DNA from: DATJPD01 sp036394195
Lineage (GTDB): Bacteria; Pseudomonadota; Alphaproteobacteria; CACIAM-22H2
Assembly (NCBI GenBank): GCA_036394195.1
Contig: DASWFO010000340.1
Location: forward strand, 1 to 57,878
Direction: 5' to 3'
DNA: 57,878 bases
In this document: positions 25,211-34,308 of the stretch, one piece after another
How the letters are laid out: each line of letters opens with the position of its first letter
Numbering within the stretch: position 1 is the stretch's first letter
Translations under genes and position numbers: made by a program
The notes under the pieces: generated by a model
Database searches by the model: none
What the model was told of the DNA's origin: nothing
The model's input: only the letters and a program-made list of their open reading frames with translations

Positions 25211-26003
25211 ACCATCTCCGGCTGCGGCGATATTGCTTGACCTCGCGATAGCTGCGGCGCTCGCCGCTCGTCTGGCCGAGATAGAATTCCTGGATGTCCT
25301 GGTGGCTGCTAAGCCGGGCGCGGTCGCCGTCGAGCACGACGCGGCCGTTCTCCAGCACGTAGCCGTAATCGGCGATCTGAAGCGCCACCGGCGCGCTCTG
25401 CTCGACCAGCAGCACGGCAATCCCAAGCTCGCGGCGGATCTCGACCAGCCGGCGGATCAGGTCCTCGATGACGACCGGCGCCAGACCGAGCGACAATTCA
25501 TCGACCAGCAGGAGCTGCGGCCCGCACATCAAGGCGCCGGCGATCGCCAGCATCTGGCGCTCGCCGCCCGACAGCAGGCCGCCGGTCCGGCTCCGCAGCT
25601 CGGCCAGGCGCGGAAAGAACTGATAGACGAGGTCCTCGCGCGCCCGCCGCTCGCCCCGCGACAGCGCCGGGGCGAACGGCGCGATCAGGTTCTCGGCCAC
25701 GGTCAGGTTGGGAAAGACCTTGTCGCGCTCGGGCACCAGCACGATGCCGAGCCGGGTGATTTCGCTGGGCGCGCGGTTCTCGATGCGGCGCCCCTTGAAT
25801 GTGACGCTGCCCTCGGTCACCCGCGCATCATCAAGGCCGAGAAAGCCGGACACCGCGCGCAAGGTGGTGGTCTTCCCCGCCCCATTGGTGCCGAGCACCG
25901 CCACGATTTGGCCGTTGCCGACGGTGAGGTTGATCCCCTGCACCGCCGTGACGGCGCGGTGGTACACGACCTCGACGTTCTCGAGCATCAGCAGGGCAGT
26001 CAT
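25203..26003 (-). CDS. livF: Branched-chain amino acid-type ABC transporter ATP-binding protein (LivF-like)
   Basis: A 266-residue ABC ATPase: Walker A GTNGAGKTT (about 38), signature LLSGGERQM, Walker B LLLVDELSLGLAP. The short LSLGLAP after Walker B is characteristic of LivF. The protein runs about 30 residues past the usual LivF end (LSSHQDIQEFYLGQ), with an Arg/Tyr-rich tail. ATG 26003 overlaps the LivM stop by 4 nt (ATGA). Gene order here is livH-livM-livF-livG, the reverse of the common G-F order. Confidence 0.93.
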   Translation of the reverse strand: MTALLMLENVEVVYHRAVTAVQGINLTVGNGQIVAVLGTNGAGKTTTLRAVSGFLGLDDARVTEGSVTFKGRRIENRAPSEITRLGIVLVPERDKVFPNLTVAENLIAPFAPALSRGERRAREDLVYQFFPRLAELRSRTGGLLSGGERQMLAIAGALMCGPQLLLVDELSLGLAPVVIEDLIRRLVEIRRELGIAVLLVEQSAPVALQIADYGYVLENGRVVLDGDRARLSSHQDIQEFYLGQTSGERRSYREVKQYRRSRRWYG

Positions 26004-27082
26004 TTGCGCCCACCCGCAACCGGCCGGTGCTTGAACGGCCACAGCAGAAAGAACGTCTGCAGGCGGCGCCAGATCCCGACCAGGCCCAGCGGCTCGAAAA
26101 TGAGGAAGCCGATCATGACCATGCCGAACGCGGCGAAATTCACCGCGAACAGGTCGCTGGCATAGCTCTGAGCGCCGGGCAGCGCCATCAATCCGGCCTC
26201 GATGAGATACGGAAAAATCGTGACGAACACGGCGCCGAGCAAGGCGCCGACCAGCGAGCCCAGGCCGCCGATGATGATCATCGCCACGTATTGAATGGTG
26301 AGGAACAGCGAGAACGCCTCGACCGACACGAAGCCGCGGTAATAAGCGAACAAGGCGCCGGCCACCGCCGCCAGCGCCGACGAGATCACGAACGCAAGCA
26401 GCTTATAGCCGGCGATGCCGATGCCGAGCGCTTCGGCGACAGTCTCGTGCGCACGGATCGCCCGCCACGCGCGGCCGGTGCGGCTGCGCATCAGGTTGAT
26501 GCAGATGAGCAATGCCAGGACCGCGGCACCGAGCAGGACGAAATACCAGGCCCGCGGGCTGTACACCTCGTAACCGCCGAGGCTCGGCGGATCGATGGTG
26601 ATGCCGGTCGAGTAGCCGCGCCGGGTCTCATACTCGCCGCCGAGATAAATCACCACGAAGTGGAGAGCCAGGGTCGAGACGGCGAGATAAAGCCCGCGCA
26701 GGCGGAGGCTGGGGAGGCCGAAGATCACGCCGAGAGCCGCGCCGACGCCCGCGGCCGCCGGCAGCGTGACGTAGAACGGCGCATTCCACTCGCGGAACAG
26801 GATGCCGGCCGTAAACGCGCCGGCGGCGAGCAGCCCGGCATGGCCGAGCGAGATCTGACCGGCATAGCCGGTCAGCAGCATCAGCGACAGCGCACCGACC
26901 ACGGCCAAAAACACCTGGCAGGCGAGATCGAGATAATAGGCCGAGCCCAGGAACGGAAACGCGATCAGCCCCGCCGCGAACACCGCGAGCATCGCGCGCT
27001 CGAGCCGGGTCTGCGTCAGCGCCAGGTCCTGCGCGTAGCCGGTGCGGAAATAGCCGCTTGCGCGCGGCTTGCGGCTAGACAC
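26000..27082 (-). CDS. livM: Branched-chain amino acid-type ABC transporter permease (LivM-like)
   Basis: A 360-residue permease with 8-10 hydrophobic segments. LivM hallmarks are LLTGYAGQISLGHAGLLAAGAF (about 70-91) and the late GGLGSLVGALLGAVF motif (about 274). The N-terminus has an unusual roughly 25-residue polar extension. Its start overlaps the LivH stop by 8 nt. It forms the translocation path with LivH. Ligand classes for such transporters in catabolic loci include aromatic acids, urea and amides as well as amino acids. Confidence 0.94.
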   Translation of the reverse strand: MSSRKPRASGYFRTGYAQDLALTQTRLERAMLAVFAAGLIAFPFLGSAYYLDLACQVFLAVVGALSLMLLTGYAGQISLGHAGLLAAGAFTAGILFREWNAPFYVTLPAAAGVGAALGVIFGLPSLRLRGLYLAVSTLALHFVVIYLGGEYETRRGYSTGITIDPPSLGGYEVYSPRAWYFVLLGAAVLALLICINLMRSRTGRAWRAIRAHETVAEALGIGIAGYKLLAFVISSALAAVAGALFAYYRGFVSVEAFSLFLTIQYVAMIIIGGLGSLVGALLGAVFVTIFPYLIEAGLMALPGAQSYASDLFAVNFAAFGMVMIGFLIFEPLGLVGIWRRLQTFFLLWPFKHRPVAGGRK

Positions 27083-27950
27083 GGTCGAGTTCCTCGCGGG
27101 TACCGAGCAATCCCCAGGGTCGCACCGCCAGCATCGCGATCAGGACCAGGAACGGCACGACGTCGGAGAGCAGCGGATCGACGTAATGAATGAGCAGCAC
27201 CTCGCAGGTCGCCACGATCAGGGCCCCCATCGCGGCCCCAGCGAGGCTGTCGAGCCCACCGACCAAGGCCGCTGGAAACGCCTTCAGCCCGATGATCACC
27301 ATGGTGGTGCCGTCGACGGCCGTGTCGAGGGCGAGCAGCATGCCGCAGACCCCGCCGGTGAGCGTCGACAGGCCCCAGGCCAGCGCGTAGATCGCGTGCA
27401 GGTTGATGCCGCGCTGGGCCGCGAGCAGCGGGTTCTGCCCGGCGGCGCGCATGCGCACCCCCCAACGCCCGAGGCGCAGAAACAGGAACAGGCCGGCGTA
27501 GACCGAGACCGTGATGACGACGAGCAGCGCGATCACGGCGGAGATCCGCGCCCCGCCGGGCAGCGTCAGCGACGGATTGGCAAACCCGAGCGCCTGCAGC
27601 GGATATTGCTGCTGGGCGCTGAAGACGAGCACCACCAGGCCGCGGACCAGGATGCCCAACGAGATGGTCGTCAGCACCGCCGCCAGCACCATCTCGCCGG
27701 TCATCTTGTGCATCAGGAACAGATAGACCAGCACACCGACCGCGAGGCTCAGCAGCACCGCGGCCGCGACCGCTAGGAACGGATTGCCGTTGAACAGCGA
27801 CGCCGTCGCCAGCAGCAGATAGGCGCCCAGCATCATCAGCTCGCCATGGGCAAGGTTCAGCACCCGGCTGACACGATAGATCAGCACATAGCCGCAGGCG
27901 ATCAGCGCGTAGATCGAGGCCAGGACGACGATGTTGACGGCGAGCTGCAC
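27075..27950 (-). CDS. livH: Branched-chain amino acid-type ABC transporter permease (LivH-like)
   Basis: A 291-residue permease of normal length. The signature RVSRVLNLAHGELMMLGAYLL (about 27-47) and the late GLDSLAGAAMGALIVATCE motif identify LivH. It is the first gene of the four-gene transporter block, all joined by 4-8-nt overlaps. It is separated from the upstream livK-like gene by 203 bp that contain a palindromic intergenic repeat, a possible processing or attenuation site that would let the receptor be made in excess. Confidence 0.94.
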   Translation of the reverse strand: MQLAVNIVVLASIYALIACGYVLIYRVSRVLNLAHGELMMLGAYLLLATASLFNGNPFLAVAAAVLLSLAVGVLVYLFLMHKMTGEMVLAAVLTTISLGILVRGLVVLVFSAQQQYPLQALGFANPSLTLPGGARISAVIALLVVITVSVYAGLFLFLRLGRWGVRMRAAGQNPLLAAQRGINLHAIYALAWGLSTLTGGVCGMLLALDTAVDGTTMVIIGLKAFPAALVGGLDSLAGAAMGALIVATCEVLLIHYVDPLLSDVVPFLVLIAMLAVRPWGLLGTREELDRV

Positions 27951-27977
27951 GGGTTAATGGTCAATGCTGGAGCAGAA

Positions 27978-28100
27978 CCCTCTCTGCCCTTTAGGGCGGA
28001 GAGGGTGGCGAGCGGCATCGAGCCGGGTGAGGTGGGTCATTGTTCGAAACTGGAATCCCCCACCTCACCTAACCTCTCCGCCCCCGAGGGCGGAGAGGAA
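27978..28100. repeat. Palindromic intergenic repeat with two hairpins between livK and livH
   Basis: Left hairpin: CCCTCTCTGCCC (27978-27989) with GGGCGGAGAGGG (27994-28005), one G-T pair. Right hairpin: CCTCTCCGCCC (28073-28083) with GGGCGGAGAGG (28088-28098), perfect. Between them GGGTGAGGTGGG pairs with CCCCACCTCACC. The 26-bp right hairpin is identical to one at 48883-48908. Confidence 0.8.
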
Positions 28101-28153
28101 TCGGAGGGCGGCGTCATCATCTAGTTTAGTGTTGTGCGATCCGACGTACTTCT

Positions 28154-29317
28154 TCACTTCACGTCGTAGGTCACCCAGTCCTTCACCCGCGCGATCGCGC
28201 CCTTGTCGGTGTCCCAACGATAGACGCGGTAGTACTGGTGGGTCCGGTAGTGGTTGTCCTTGGTCCACTCCATCTCGCCGCCCCGCAGGCCCTTGGTGTC
28301 GACCTTGAGCGTCGTCAGTGCGGCCGTCACCTTGCCGGAGTCGGCCGGCCAGCCGGCTTTGCGCAGCGCCGCTTCGATGACGAGACCGCCGAGCCAGCCT
28401 TCGGTGAGCTGATTGACAGGGTACTTCGCGTTACCGCTCTTGGCCGCGTCCTGGATCTGCCGGTGGACCGGGAGCTTTTCTTCGAATAACGAGTTCGCAC
28501 CCATCACCAGGAATTTCGGGTCCTTGAGGCGCGGCAGCTCGCCCTCGGCCTCGAGATGGGCGTTGGTGATGTACATGCCGTCCCAGCCGAGCTTGCGCAG
28601 CGCTTCGACGGTCCGCACCTCGGTCACCCATGGCGCCCACGACATCACCCAGTTCGGATTGCTCTCCTTGAGCTTGGTCGCATAGGGCGTGTAGTCCGGC
28701 GTCGGCGGCGGGATGACCTCGATGTTGAGCGGCGTCATGCCGAGCGTCTTGGCATACTCCGCGCCATACTCCATCTCGGTGCGCGAGATCGGGATCGCCA
28801 TCGCGGCGAAGCCGATCCGCACCGGCTCTTTGGCCGTCTCCTTGACGTAATTGAGCGACGCGCGCGTGTCGAAGCCCTGCGAGAACCCCGTCGAGCAGAA
28901 TTGCAGCGCATCGGCCGCCGGCGGCAGCGTCTCCTTCGGGCACACGGCGCCCATGAACAGGACCGGCACCTGCGCCCGCTTCGTCTCGTTCAGCATCGGC
29001 GCGTAGGTCGAGGACAGGCTGGCGTTGACCAGCAGGATGACGTTGTCCTGGGTCAGCAGCTTCTTCACGTTGGTCGCCGCCTTCGACGGCTCCGACGCAT
29101 CGTCCTGCAGGATCAGCTGAACCTTCTTGCCGTTGATGCCGCCGGATGCATTCAGCTTCTCAACGTAAAGCCGCAGGCCGTCCACCGCCGGCCCGAGCGT
29201 GCTGGCCGAGGGCCCGGTCATCGCGCCGGTCAGGCCCACCACATAAGAGTCCTGCGCCACCGCCGGCGAAGCAAGGACGGCCGCGGCGAGCGCGCCGCCC
29301 AGACTACGTGCAAACAT
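28154..29317 (-). CDS. LivK-type periplasmic substrate-binding protein
   Basis: A 387-residue type I receptor with a signal peptide (SLGGALAAAVLASPAVAQ). SYVVGLTGAMTGPSASTLGPAVDGL opens the mature protein, followed by NASGGINGKKVQLILQDDASEPSKA, a classic LivK/HAAT segment. ATG 29317 is chosen over an ATG eight codons upstream because GGGAGG lies 7 nt before it. It precedes livHMFG and follows an acyl-CoA synthetase gene, a pairing typical of carboxylate uptake-and-activation operons. The ligand is unknown. Confidence 0.9.
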   Translation of the reverse strand: MFARSLGGALAAAVLASPAVAQDSYVVGLTGAMTGPSASTLGPAVDGLRLYVEKLNASGGINGKKVQLILQDDASEPSKAATNVKKLLTQDNVILLVNASLSSTYAPMLNETKRAQVPVLFMGAVCPKETLPPAADALQFCSTGFSQGFDTRASLNYVKETAKEPVRIGFAAMAIPISRTEMEYGAEYAKTLGMTPLNIEVIPPPTPDYTPYATKLKESNPNWVMSWAPWVTEVRTVEALRKLGWDGMYITNAHLEAEGELPRLKDPKFLVMGANSLFEEKLPVHRQIQDAAKSGNAKYPVNQLTEGWLGGLVIEAALRKAGWPADSGKVTAALTTLKVDTKGLRGGEMEWTKDNHYRTHQYYRVYRWDTDKGAIARVKDWVTYDVK

Positions 29318-29368
29318 CGCGATCCTCCCTTGATGATTCATTTTAGAGACTCAGACGCTGCCCGTACG

Positions 29369-31270
29369 TCATGACGCCGGCACCTGCAGCACATCGCCGG
29401 CCGCGGACGCCACCAGACGCTCTTCGGCGGCGTCGTACATGGATTCCACGAGGGCTTCAAACCGATCATACATCAGGTTGCGTTTTACCTTGCGAGTCGG
29501 CGTCACCGGCTCGCCCTCCTCTTCCGGATCGAGCTGCTTCGGCAGGATTCGGAACGCCTTGATCTGCTCCACGCGCGCCAGCTGGCGGTTGGCCCTGTCG
29601 ATCTCCGCCTGGATCAGCCCCGTCACGGGCGGGCTTGCGGCCAGGGACGTGAAGCCGGTATAGGCGATGTCCTGGCTGCGCGCCCACTCGGCGACGGTGT
29701 CGTAATCGATCTCGACCAGGGCGGTGAGATATTTGCGGCCGTGGCCGAAGACGATCACTTCGGCGACGTAGGGGCTGGCGCGCAGGATGTTCTCGATGAA
29801 CGACGGCGAGATGGTCTTGCCGCCGGCGGTGACCATGAAATCGCGGACCCGGTCGACCAGGCGCAGGCAGCCATTGTCCCATTCGCCGACATCGCCGGTG
29901 TGCTGCCAGCCCTGCTCGTCGATCACCTCGCGCGTTGCGTCAGGCTGACGCCAGTACCCTTCGAAATAATCCGGGCCACGCACGAGGACCTCGCCGTTAG
30001 CGGCCAATGTCACCTCCCACCCGCGCGGAACCGTGCCGACATTCCCGGGCTTGGCGAAGCGCTCGGTCTGGCCGCTGATGAATGCGCCGCCGGTTTCGGT
30101 CTGGCCGTACGCGTTGACGAGATTGACGCCCCAGATCTGCCAGAGCGCTGCGGTGTCGGGCGGCAGGGGTGCCCCACCCGAGATCGCCAGCTCCACGCGA
30201 TCGAGGCCGAGCTTGTTGAGCATGGGACCGAACGCGATCGCCCGAGCCGCGGCGTTCAGCAGCGCCTCGGTCATCCCGTGGCGACCCGCCCAGCGCCGCC
30301 GTGCGCAGATCCGCCCGAGCCGCATCGCGAGGTCGTACGCCGCGCGCTTGATCCACGATGTGCTGCCGAGCCCGACCAGGACCTGCGATGCGAATTTCTG
30401 CATGTAGCGCGGGACGGTGAAGAGGACGGTCGGGGCGACCTCGAATAACGTCTGCGGCAGGTCCTCGATGTCCTCGCCGAAATGCGGCACCAGACGCGAG
30501 ATCAGCGGCAGCGTGATCGCGACGTCGCGGCCGAACACATGGCACAGCGGCAGAAAGACGACGGCGCGGTGATCCTTGTCGGCCAGGGTCGGATACAGAT
30601 CCACGATCGTGTAGGTGCCGGCGAGATGCTTGCCGTGCGTGATCAACGCCCCCTTGGGATGACCGGTCGTTCCCGACGTGTAGACGATGAAAGCGGGATC
30701 GGCCGGACCGATGGCCCGCGCCATGTCTTCGAGTGCCGCGAGGCTCGCCTCGCCGTCGTCTCCGCCGGCATCGAGGAGCTCGGCCAGCGGCTTCAGCTTC
30801 GGATGGTCGTAGCCGAACATGGCCGACGCATCGATCACCACGATCCAGCGCAACCCCGGCAGCCGATCGACGATCGGCAGGAGGCGGTCGACATATTCCT
30901 GGTCCTCGGCGATGAAAAGCGACGCGCCGCCGTCGGTAAGCTGATATTCGACCTCCGCCATCGACGCCGTCGGATAGACGCCGTAGGTGATGGCACCGAG
31001 CGCCTGAGCGGCAAGGTCGCAGATCATCCATTCCTCGCAGGCGTCGCCCATGATCGCGACGCGCTCGCCGCGCTGAACGCCGAGAGCCCGCAGCCCCTGG
31101 GCGCAGCGCCCGACCAGCATGGCATAGTCGCGCCAGGTCCGCTCGCGGTAGAGTCCCAGATGCTTGGAGCGGAACGCCACCGCGTCCGGCTTCGCCCGCG
31201 CATGCTCGACCAACAGGAGCGGCGCCGTCTTGCGGCGCAGCACCTCGAATATGGCCGGCACGTCGTCCAT
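29369..31270 (-). CDS. Long-chain-type AMP-dependent acyl-CoA synthetase
   Basis: A 633-residue ANL-superfamily protein of the FadD15/long-chain class. Motifs: YTSGTTGHPKGALITHG (about 194-210), AYGQTETGG (about 385), QHTGDVGEWDNG (about 447) and the TPTRKVKRNLM segment near the C-terminus with the catalytic-lysine region. Synthetases of this size beside liv-type transporters are a recurring alphaproteobacterial pattern in which the imported acid is activated on entry. It sits 6 bp after the MetE-core gene and 51 bp before livK on the same strand, so it is probably one operon. The substrate cannot be assigned. Confidence 0.92.
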   Translation of the reverse strand: MDDVPAIFEVLRRKTAPLLLVEHARAKPDAVAFRSKHLGLYRERTWRDYAMLVGRCAQGLRALGVQRGERVAIMGDACEEWMICDLAAQALGAITYGVYPTASMAEVEYQLTDGGASLFIAEDQEYVDRLLPIVDRLPGLRWIVVIDASAMFGYDHPKLKPLAELLDAGGDDGEASLAALEDMARAIGPADPAFIVYTSGTTGHPKGALITHGKHLAGTYTIVDLYPTLADKDHRAVVFLPLCHVFGRDVAITLPLISRLVPHFGEDIEDLPQTLFEVAPTVLFTVPRYMQKFASQVLVGLGSTSWIKRAAYDLAMRLGRICARRRWAGRHGMTEALLNAAARAIAFGPMLNKLGLDRVELAISGGAPLPPDTAALWQIWGVNLVNAYGQTETGGAFISGQTERFAKPGNVGTVPRGWEVTLAANGEVLVRGPDYFEGYWRQPDATREVIDEQGWQHTGDVGEWDNGCLRLVDRVRDFMVTAGGKTISPSFIENILRASPYVAEVIVFGHGRKYLTALVEIDYDTVAEWARSQDIAYTGFTSLAASPPVTGLIQAEIDRANRQLARVEQIKAFRILPKQLDPEEEGEPVTPTRKVKRNLMYDRFEALVESMYDAAEERLVASAAGDVLQVPAS

Positions 31271-31276
31271 CGGCGG

Positions 31277-32395
31277 CTACATGCTGCCCCAGGTTTCGCG
31301 CGCGACCTCGGCCACCAGCTCCAGCTTGCGGCGCGTATCGTCCGCGGTCACCGTCTGACCGCCCCCGCCGCCGCTCGAGAAGCCGCATTGGGGGCTGAGG
31401 CCAAGCTGGTCGAGCGGGACGTGGCGCGCCGCCTCATCGATCCGCCGCTTGAGCGTGTCCTTCGATTCCAGGACCGGCGTCTTGGTACTGACCAGGCCCA
31501 GGATCACCCGCTTGCCTTTCGGTACGAATCTAAGCGGCGAGAAATCGCCGGCGCGGGCGGTGTCGTATTCCAGGCAATAGACGTCGACGTTGACCCGGTT
31601 GAACAACACATCCGCGATCGGGTCGTAACCGCCCTCGGCCATCCAGGCGCCCTTGAGGTTGCCACGGCACAGGTGAATGGCGACGGTCATGTTGCCGGGC
31701 TTGTGCGCGATCGCCTCGTTGATCAGCCGTGCATAACGCTCCGTCAGCTCGTCGGCGTCTTCGCCGCGCGCCGCCACGTCGGCACGAGCGTGCGCATCGC
31801 AATTGCACGGCAGCGCCGTATCATCGAGCTGCAGATAGGTGCAGCCCTCTGTCGCGAGCTCCGCGATCTCATCGCGATACATCGCGATGAGGGCGGCCAG
31901 ATATTCCTCGCGGTCGCGGTAGACGATGGTGTCGTAGGCTTTCGGCCCAAGGAAGAAGTGCATCACCGGCGGCGAGGCGATGGTGACCTTGGGCACACCC
32001 TGTTTCACCGCCGACTTCAGGAACTTGAAATCGTCGGCGACGATCCGGCGTTTGCGCTTGAGCGGCGCCCGGGCATAGGGCGACGCGGCGACGCCGATCA
32101 CCTGGCTCTCGTTGCGGAAGCCCAGGGTGCCGTCGCGCAACCCGAAGCCGTCCACCGCATCGATGAACCCGGCTGACCAGCTGCGCCGCCGGAACTCGCC
32201 ATCGGTGATCGACGGCATCCCGATGCTTTCCTGAAAGCGCACGATATCGGCGACCGACTGGTCGACCACCGCCTTGAGCTCCGCCTCGGTGGTCTTGCCG
32301 GCCTTCAGGCCGCGCACGGCATTGAGCAGCTTGTCCGGCCGCACGAAGCTGCCGATATGCTCGGCCCGGAACGGTGGGTTTGCGGAAGGCGTCAT
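31277..32395 (-). CDS. Cobalamin-independent methionine synthase-like (MetE catalytic core) protein, copy 1
   Basis: A 372-residue protein matching only the C-terminal zinc-binding half of MetE; the N-terminal folate domain is absent. The zinc ligands are retained: His and Cys in IHLCRGN, Glu in LEYDT and Cys in SPQCGF. RAEHIGSFVRP near the start is the core-family signature. Stand-alone cores may transfer methyl groups to thiols from unusual donors. It lies 16 bp downstream of the TetR gene and 6 bp upstream of the acyl-CoA synthetase. A second copy is divergently placed at 33132. A methyl-group-handling step in the pathway is inferred. Confidence 0.85.
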   Translation of the reverse strand: MTPSANPPFRAEHIGSFVRPDKLLNAVRGLKAGKTTEAELKAVVDQSVADIVRFQESIGMPSITDGEFRRRSWSAGFIDAVDGFGLRDGTLGFRNESQVIGVAASPYARAPLKRKRRIVADDFKFLKSAVKQGVPKVTIASPPVMHFFLGPKAYDTIVYRDREEYLAALIAMYRDEIAELATEGCTYLQLDDTALPCNCDAHARADVAARGEDADELTERYARLINEAIAHKPGNMTVAIHLCRGNLKGAWMAEGGYDPIADVLFNRVNVDVYCLEYDTARAGDFSPLRFVPKGKRVILGLVSTKTPVLESKDTLKRRIDEAARHVPLDQLGLSPQCGFSSGGGGGQTVTADDTRRKLELVAEVARETWGSM

Positions 32396-32411
32396 GCAAT
32401 CGTCCTTTTCT

Positions 32412-33047
32412 CTACGCCGCGACGCGCCGGAGCGGCGGCCGCGGCGCCTTCGTCATGCCGTCGACCAGCAGCCGCGTGAATTCCGTGGCCAGCCGTTCGA
32501 CGGTGACCCCGGGCTCCTTGTTGAACCAGTGCGTCGCGGCATTGCCCATGCCGAGCAAAGCCAGCGCACACAGACGGCAGTCGAGATCGCGGCGGAATTC
32601 GCCCGCGGCAACGCCCGCCTTCAGCACGCTCTCGACGATGCGCTCATAGTTGCGCGAAAAACGCCCGACCCGGCGGCGGCTGTCCTTGGGCAGGTACCGG
32701 CGCTCGCGCTGAAACACCATGACGAACGCGGCGCGGTCGAGCATCGGCGACAGATGGGCGTCGATCAGCCGGTAGACCTTGTCGGCCGCCGTGCCTGTTG
32801 AGGCGGCGACCGCCGCCGCGGCCTCCGCATAGCCTTCGGCGCCGCGCGCGCAGACCTCCTCGAGCGCCGCCTCCTTGGAGTCGAAATAGTAGTAGAGGCT
32901 GGCCTGGCGGATGCCGAGCACGTCGGCGATGTCCTGGGTCGAGGCGCCGTGAAAGCCGCGCTCGGCGAACACCTGGGCGGCGGCCGCGAGGATCTCGGCG
33001 CTGCGACGGCGCGGGTTGGGGCGCGATCGGACTGTGGCGGCCTTCAT
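32412..33047 (-). CDS. TetR/AcrR-family transcriptional regulator
   Basis: A 211-residue regulator. The N-terminal helix-turn-helix reads AEILAAAAQVFAERGFHGAS followed by TQDIADVLGIRQASLYYYFDSKEAALEEV (about 17-65), textbook TetR. The C-terminal domain is diverse, ligand-binding and dimerising. ATG 33047 follows AAGGGGAGG closely. It is divergent from the second MetE-core gene, with an 84-bp intergenic region containing a 16-bp palindrome. It probably represses both arms of the locus in response to an acyl-CoA or aromatic effector. Confidence 0.92.
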   Translation of the reverse strand: MKAATVRSRPNPRRRSAEILAAAAQVFAERGFHGASTQDIADVLGIRQASLYYYFDSKEAALEEVCARGAEGYAEAAAAVAASTGTAADKVYRLIDAHLSPMLDRAAFVMVFQRERRYLPKDSRRRVGRFSRNYERIVESVLKAGVAAGEFRRDLDCRLCALALLGMGNAATHWFNKEPGVTVERLATEFTRLLVDGMTKAPRPPLRRVAA

Positions 33048-33075
33048 CCTCCCCTTCTCTTCTCGCTGTTCTTTG

Positions 33076-33091
33076 TCTATAAACCTATAGA
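33076..33091. promoter_or_regulatory. Candidate TetR operator in the divergent promoter region
   Basis: TCTATA (33076-33081), spacer AACC, TATAGA (33086-33091) form a perfect inverted repeat in the AT-rich centre of the 84-bp gap between the divergent TetR and MetE-core genes. Its position suits simultaneous control of both promoters; this is inference from symmetry and context. Confidence 0.6.
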
Positions 33092-33131
33092 ATTTTTCGG
33101 TGCCTCGCAACCGAAACCCGGGGAGACGCCC

Positions 33132-34241
33132 ATGCAGACCCGTGCCGGCCAGCCGCCGTTCCGCGCCGACCATGTCGGCAGCCTGCTCCGCCCCGCGACG
33201 CTGCGCCAGGCGTTCAAGCAGCACAATGCGAAACAGATCGACGACGACGCGTTCGCGCGCATCGTCGACGAGAGCATCCGCGACGCGGTGCGCCTGCAGG
33301 AAGAGGTCGGCCTCAAGGTGGTGACCGACGGCGAGTTCCGGCGCGCGTCCTACTGGGGCCGCTTCGTGGAGCGGACCGATGGGTTCGCGATCCGCGCCGC
33401 CGCCTATAAATTCCGCGACGATCACGGGCACGAAGTCGACTTCACCGCTCCGTATGCGATGAAGAAACTGCGGCGCACGCAGCCGCTGGCCCTGGACGAG
33501 TTCGCTTTTCTCCGCAGGGCGACCCGCGCGACGCCGAAGATCACCCTGCCGGCGCCGTCGACCATGCATTTCTATGGCGGCCGGATTTATGCCGATCCGG
33601 CGGCCTATCCCGACGACGCGCCGTTCTTCGCCGATCTGGCGCGCCTGTTCCGCGAGGAGATCGCCGAGCTTGCGAAGGCCGGCTGCCGTTACGTGCAGCT
33701 CGACGAGGTCGCCATCGCGCTCCTCTGCGATCCGACGATCCGCGACAAGGTCGCGGCTGACGGACGCGACCCCGACAAGCTCGTCGATCTCTATATCGAG
33801 GCGATCAACCAGGCCGTGGCCGGCCGCCCGGCCGACATGGTCGTCGGGGTCCACATGTGCCGCGGCAATTTCCGCGGCCGCTATCTCGCCGAGGGCAGCT
33901 ACGAATCCGTGGCCGAGCGCTTCTTCGCCAACACCCACGTCAATCACTTCCTGCTCGAATACGACACCTCGAGGGCTGGCGATTTCAAGCCGCTGCGCTT
34001 CGTTCCCAAGACCAAGGGCGTGGTGCTCGGCCTGGTCAGCACCAAAACCCCCGAGCTCGAAAGCATCGACACGCTGCGGCGACGTACCGAGGAGGCGACG
34101 AAGCATATCAGCCTCGACCAGCTCGCGATCGGCCCGCAATGCGGATTTGCCAGCACGGTCGCCGGCAACCCGGTGAGCGAAGCCGACGAGCGCGCGAAGC
34201 TCGCCCGGATCGTCGAGGCGGCGGGTACCATCTGGCCGTAA
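33132..34241 (+). CDS. Cobalamin-independent methionine synthase-like (MetE catalytic core) protein, copy 2
   Basis: A 369-residue MetE-core protein, paralogous to the one at 31277-32395. FRADHVGSLLRPATL marks the start. Zinc ligands are conserved (VHMCRGNFRG, LLEYDTSRAGDF, GPQCGF). ATG 33132 is chosen because it begins the conserved domain and follows a GGGAG ribosome-binding site; the frame upstream lies over the TetR gene. It is the first gene of the rightward arm with an epimerase and an amidohydrolase. Whether it methylates homocysteine is unknown. Confidence 0.85.
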   Translation: MQTRAGQPPFRADHVGSLLRPATLRQAFKQHNAKQIDDDAFARIVDESIRDAVRLQEEVGLKVVTDGEFRRASYWGRFVERTDGFAIRAAAYKFRDDHGHEVDFTAPYAMKKLRRTQPLALDEFAFLRRATRATPKITLPAPSTMHFYGGRIYADPAAYPDDAPFFADLARLFREEIAELAKAGCRYVQLDEVAIALLCDPTIRDKVAADGRDPDKLVDLYIEAINQAVAGRPADMVVGVHMCRGNFRGRYLAEGSYESVAERFFANTHVNHFLLEYDTSRAGDFKPLRFVPKTKGVVLGLVSTKTPELESIDTLRRRTEEATKHISLDQLAIGPQCGFASTVAGNPVSEADERAKLARIVEAAGTIWP

Positions 34242-34308
34242 GGCCGGCTTGACGGCATGAAAACGCGCGGCCTACGCTCTTCCCAACGATAATGGGAGGA
34301 GTAACGCC

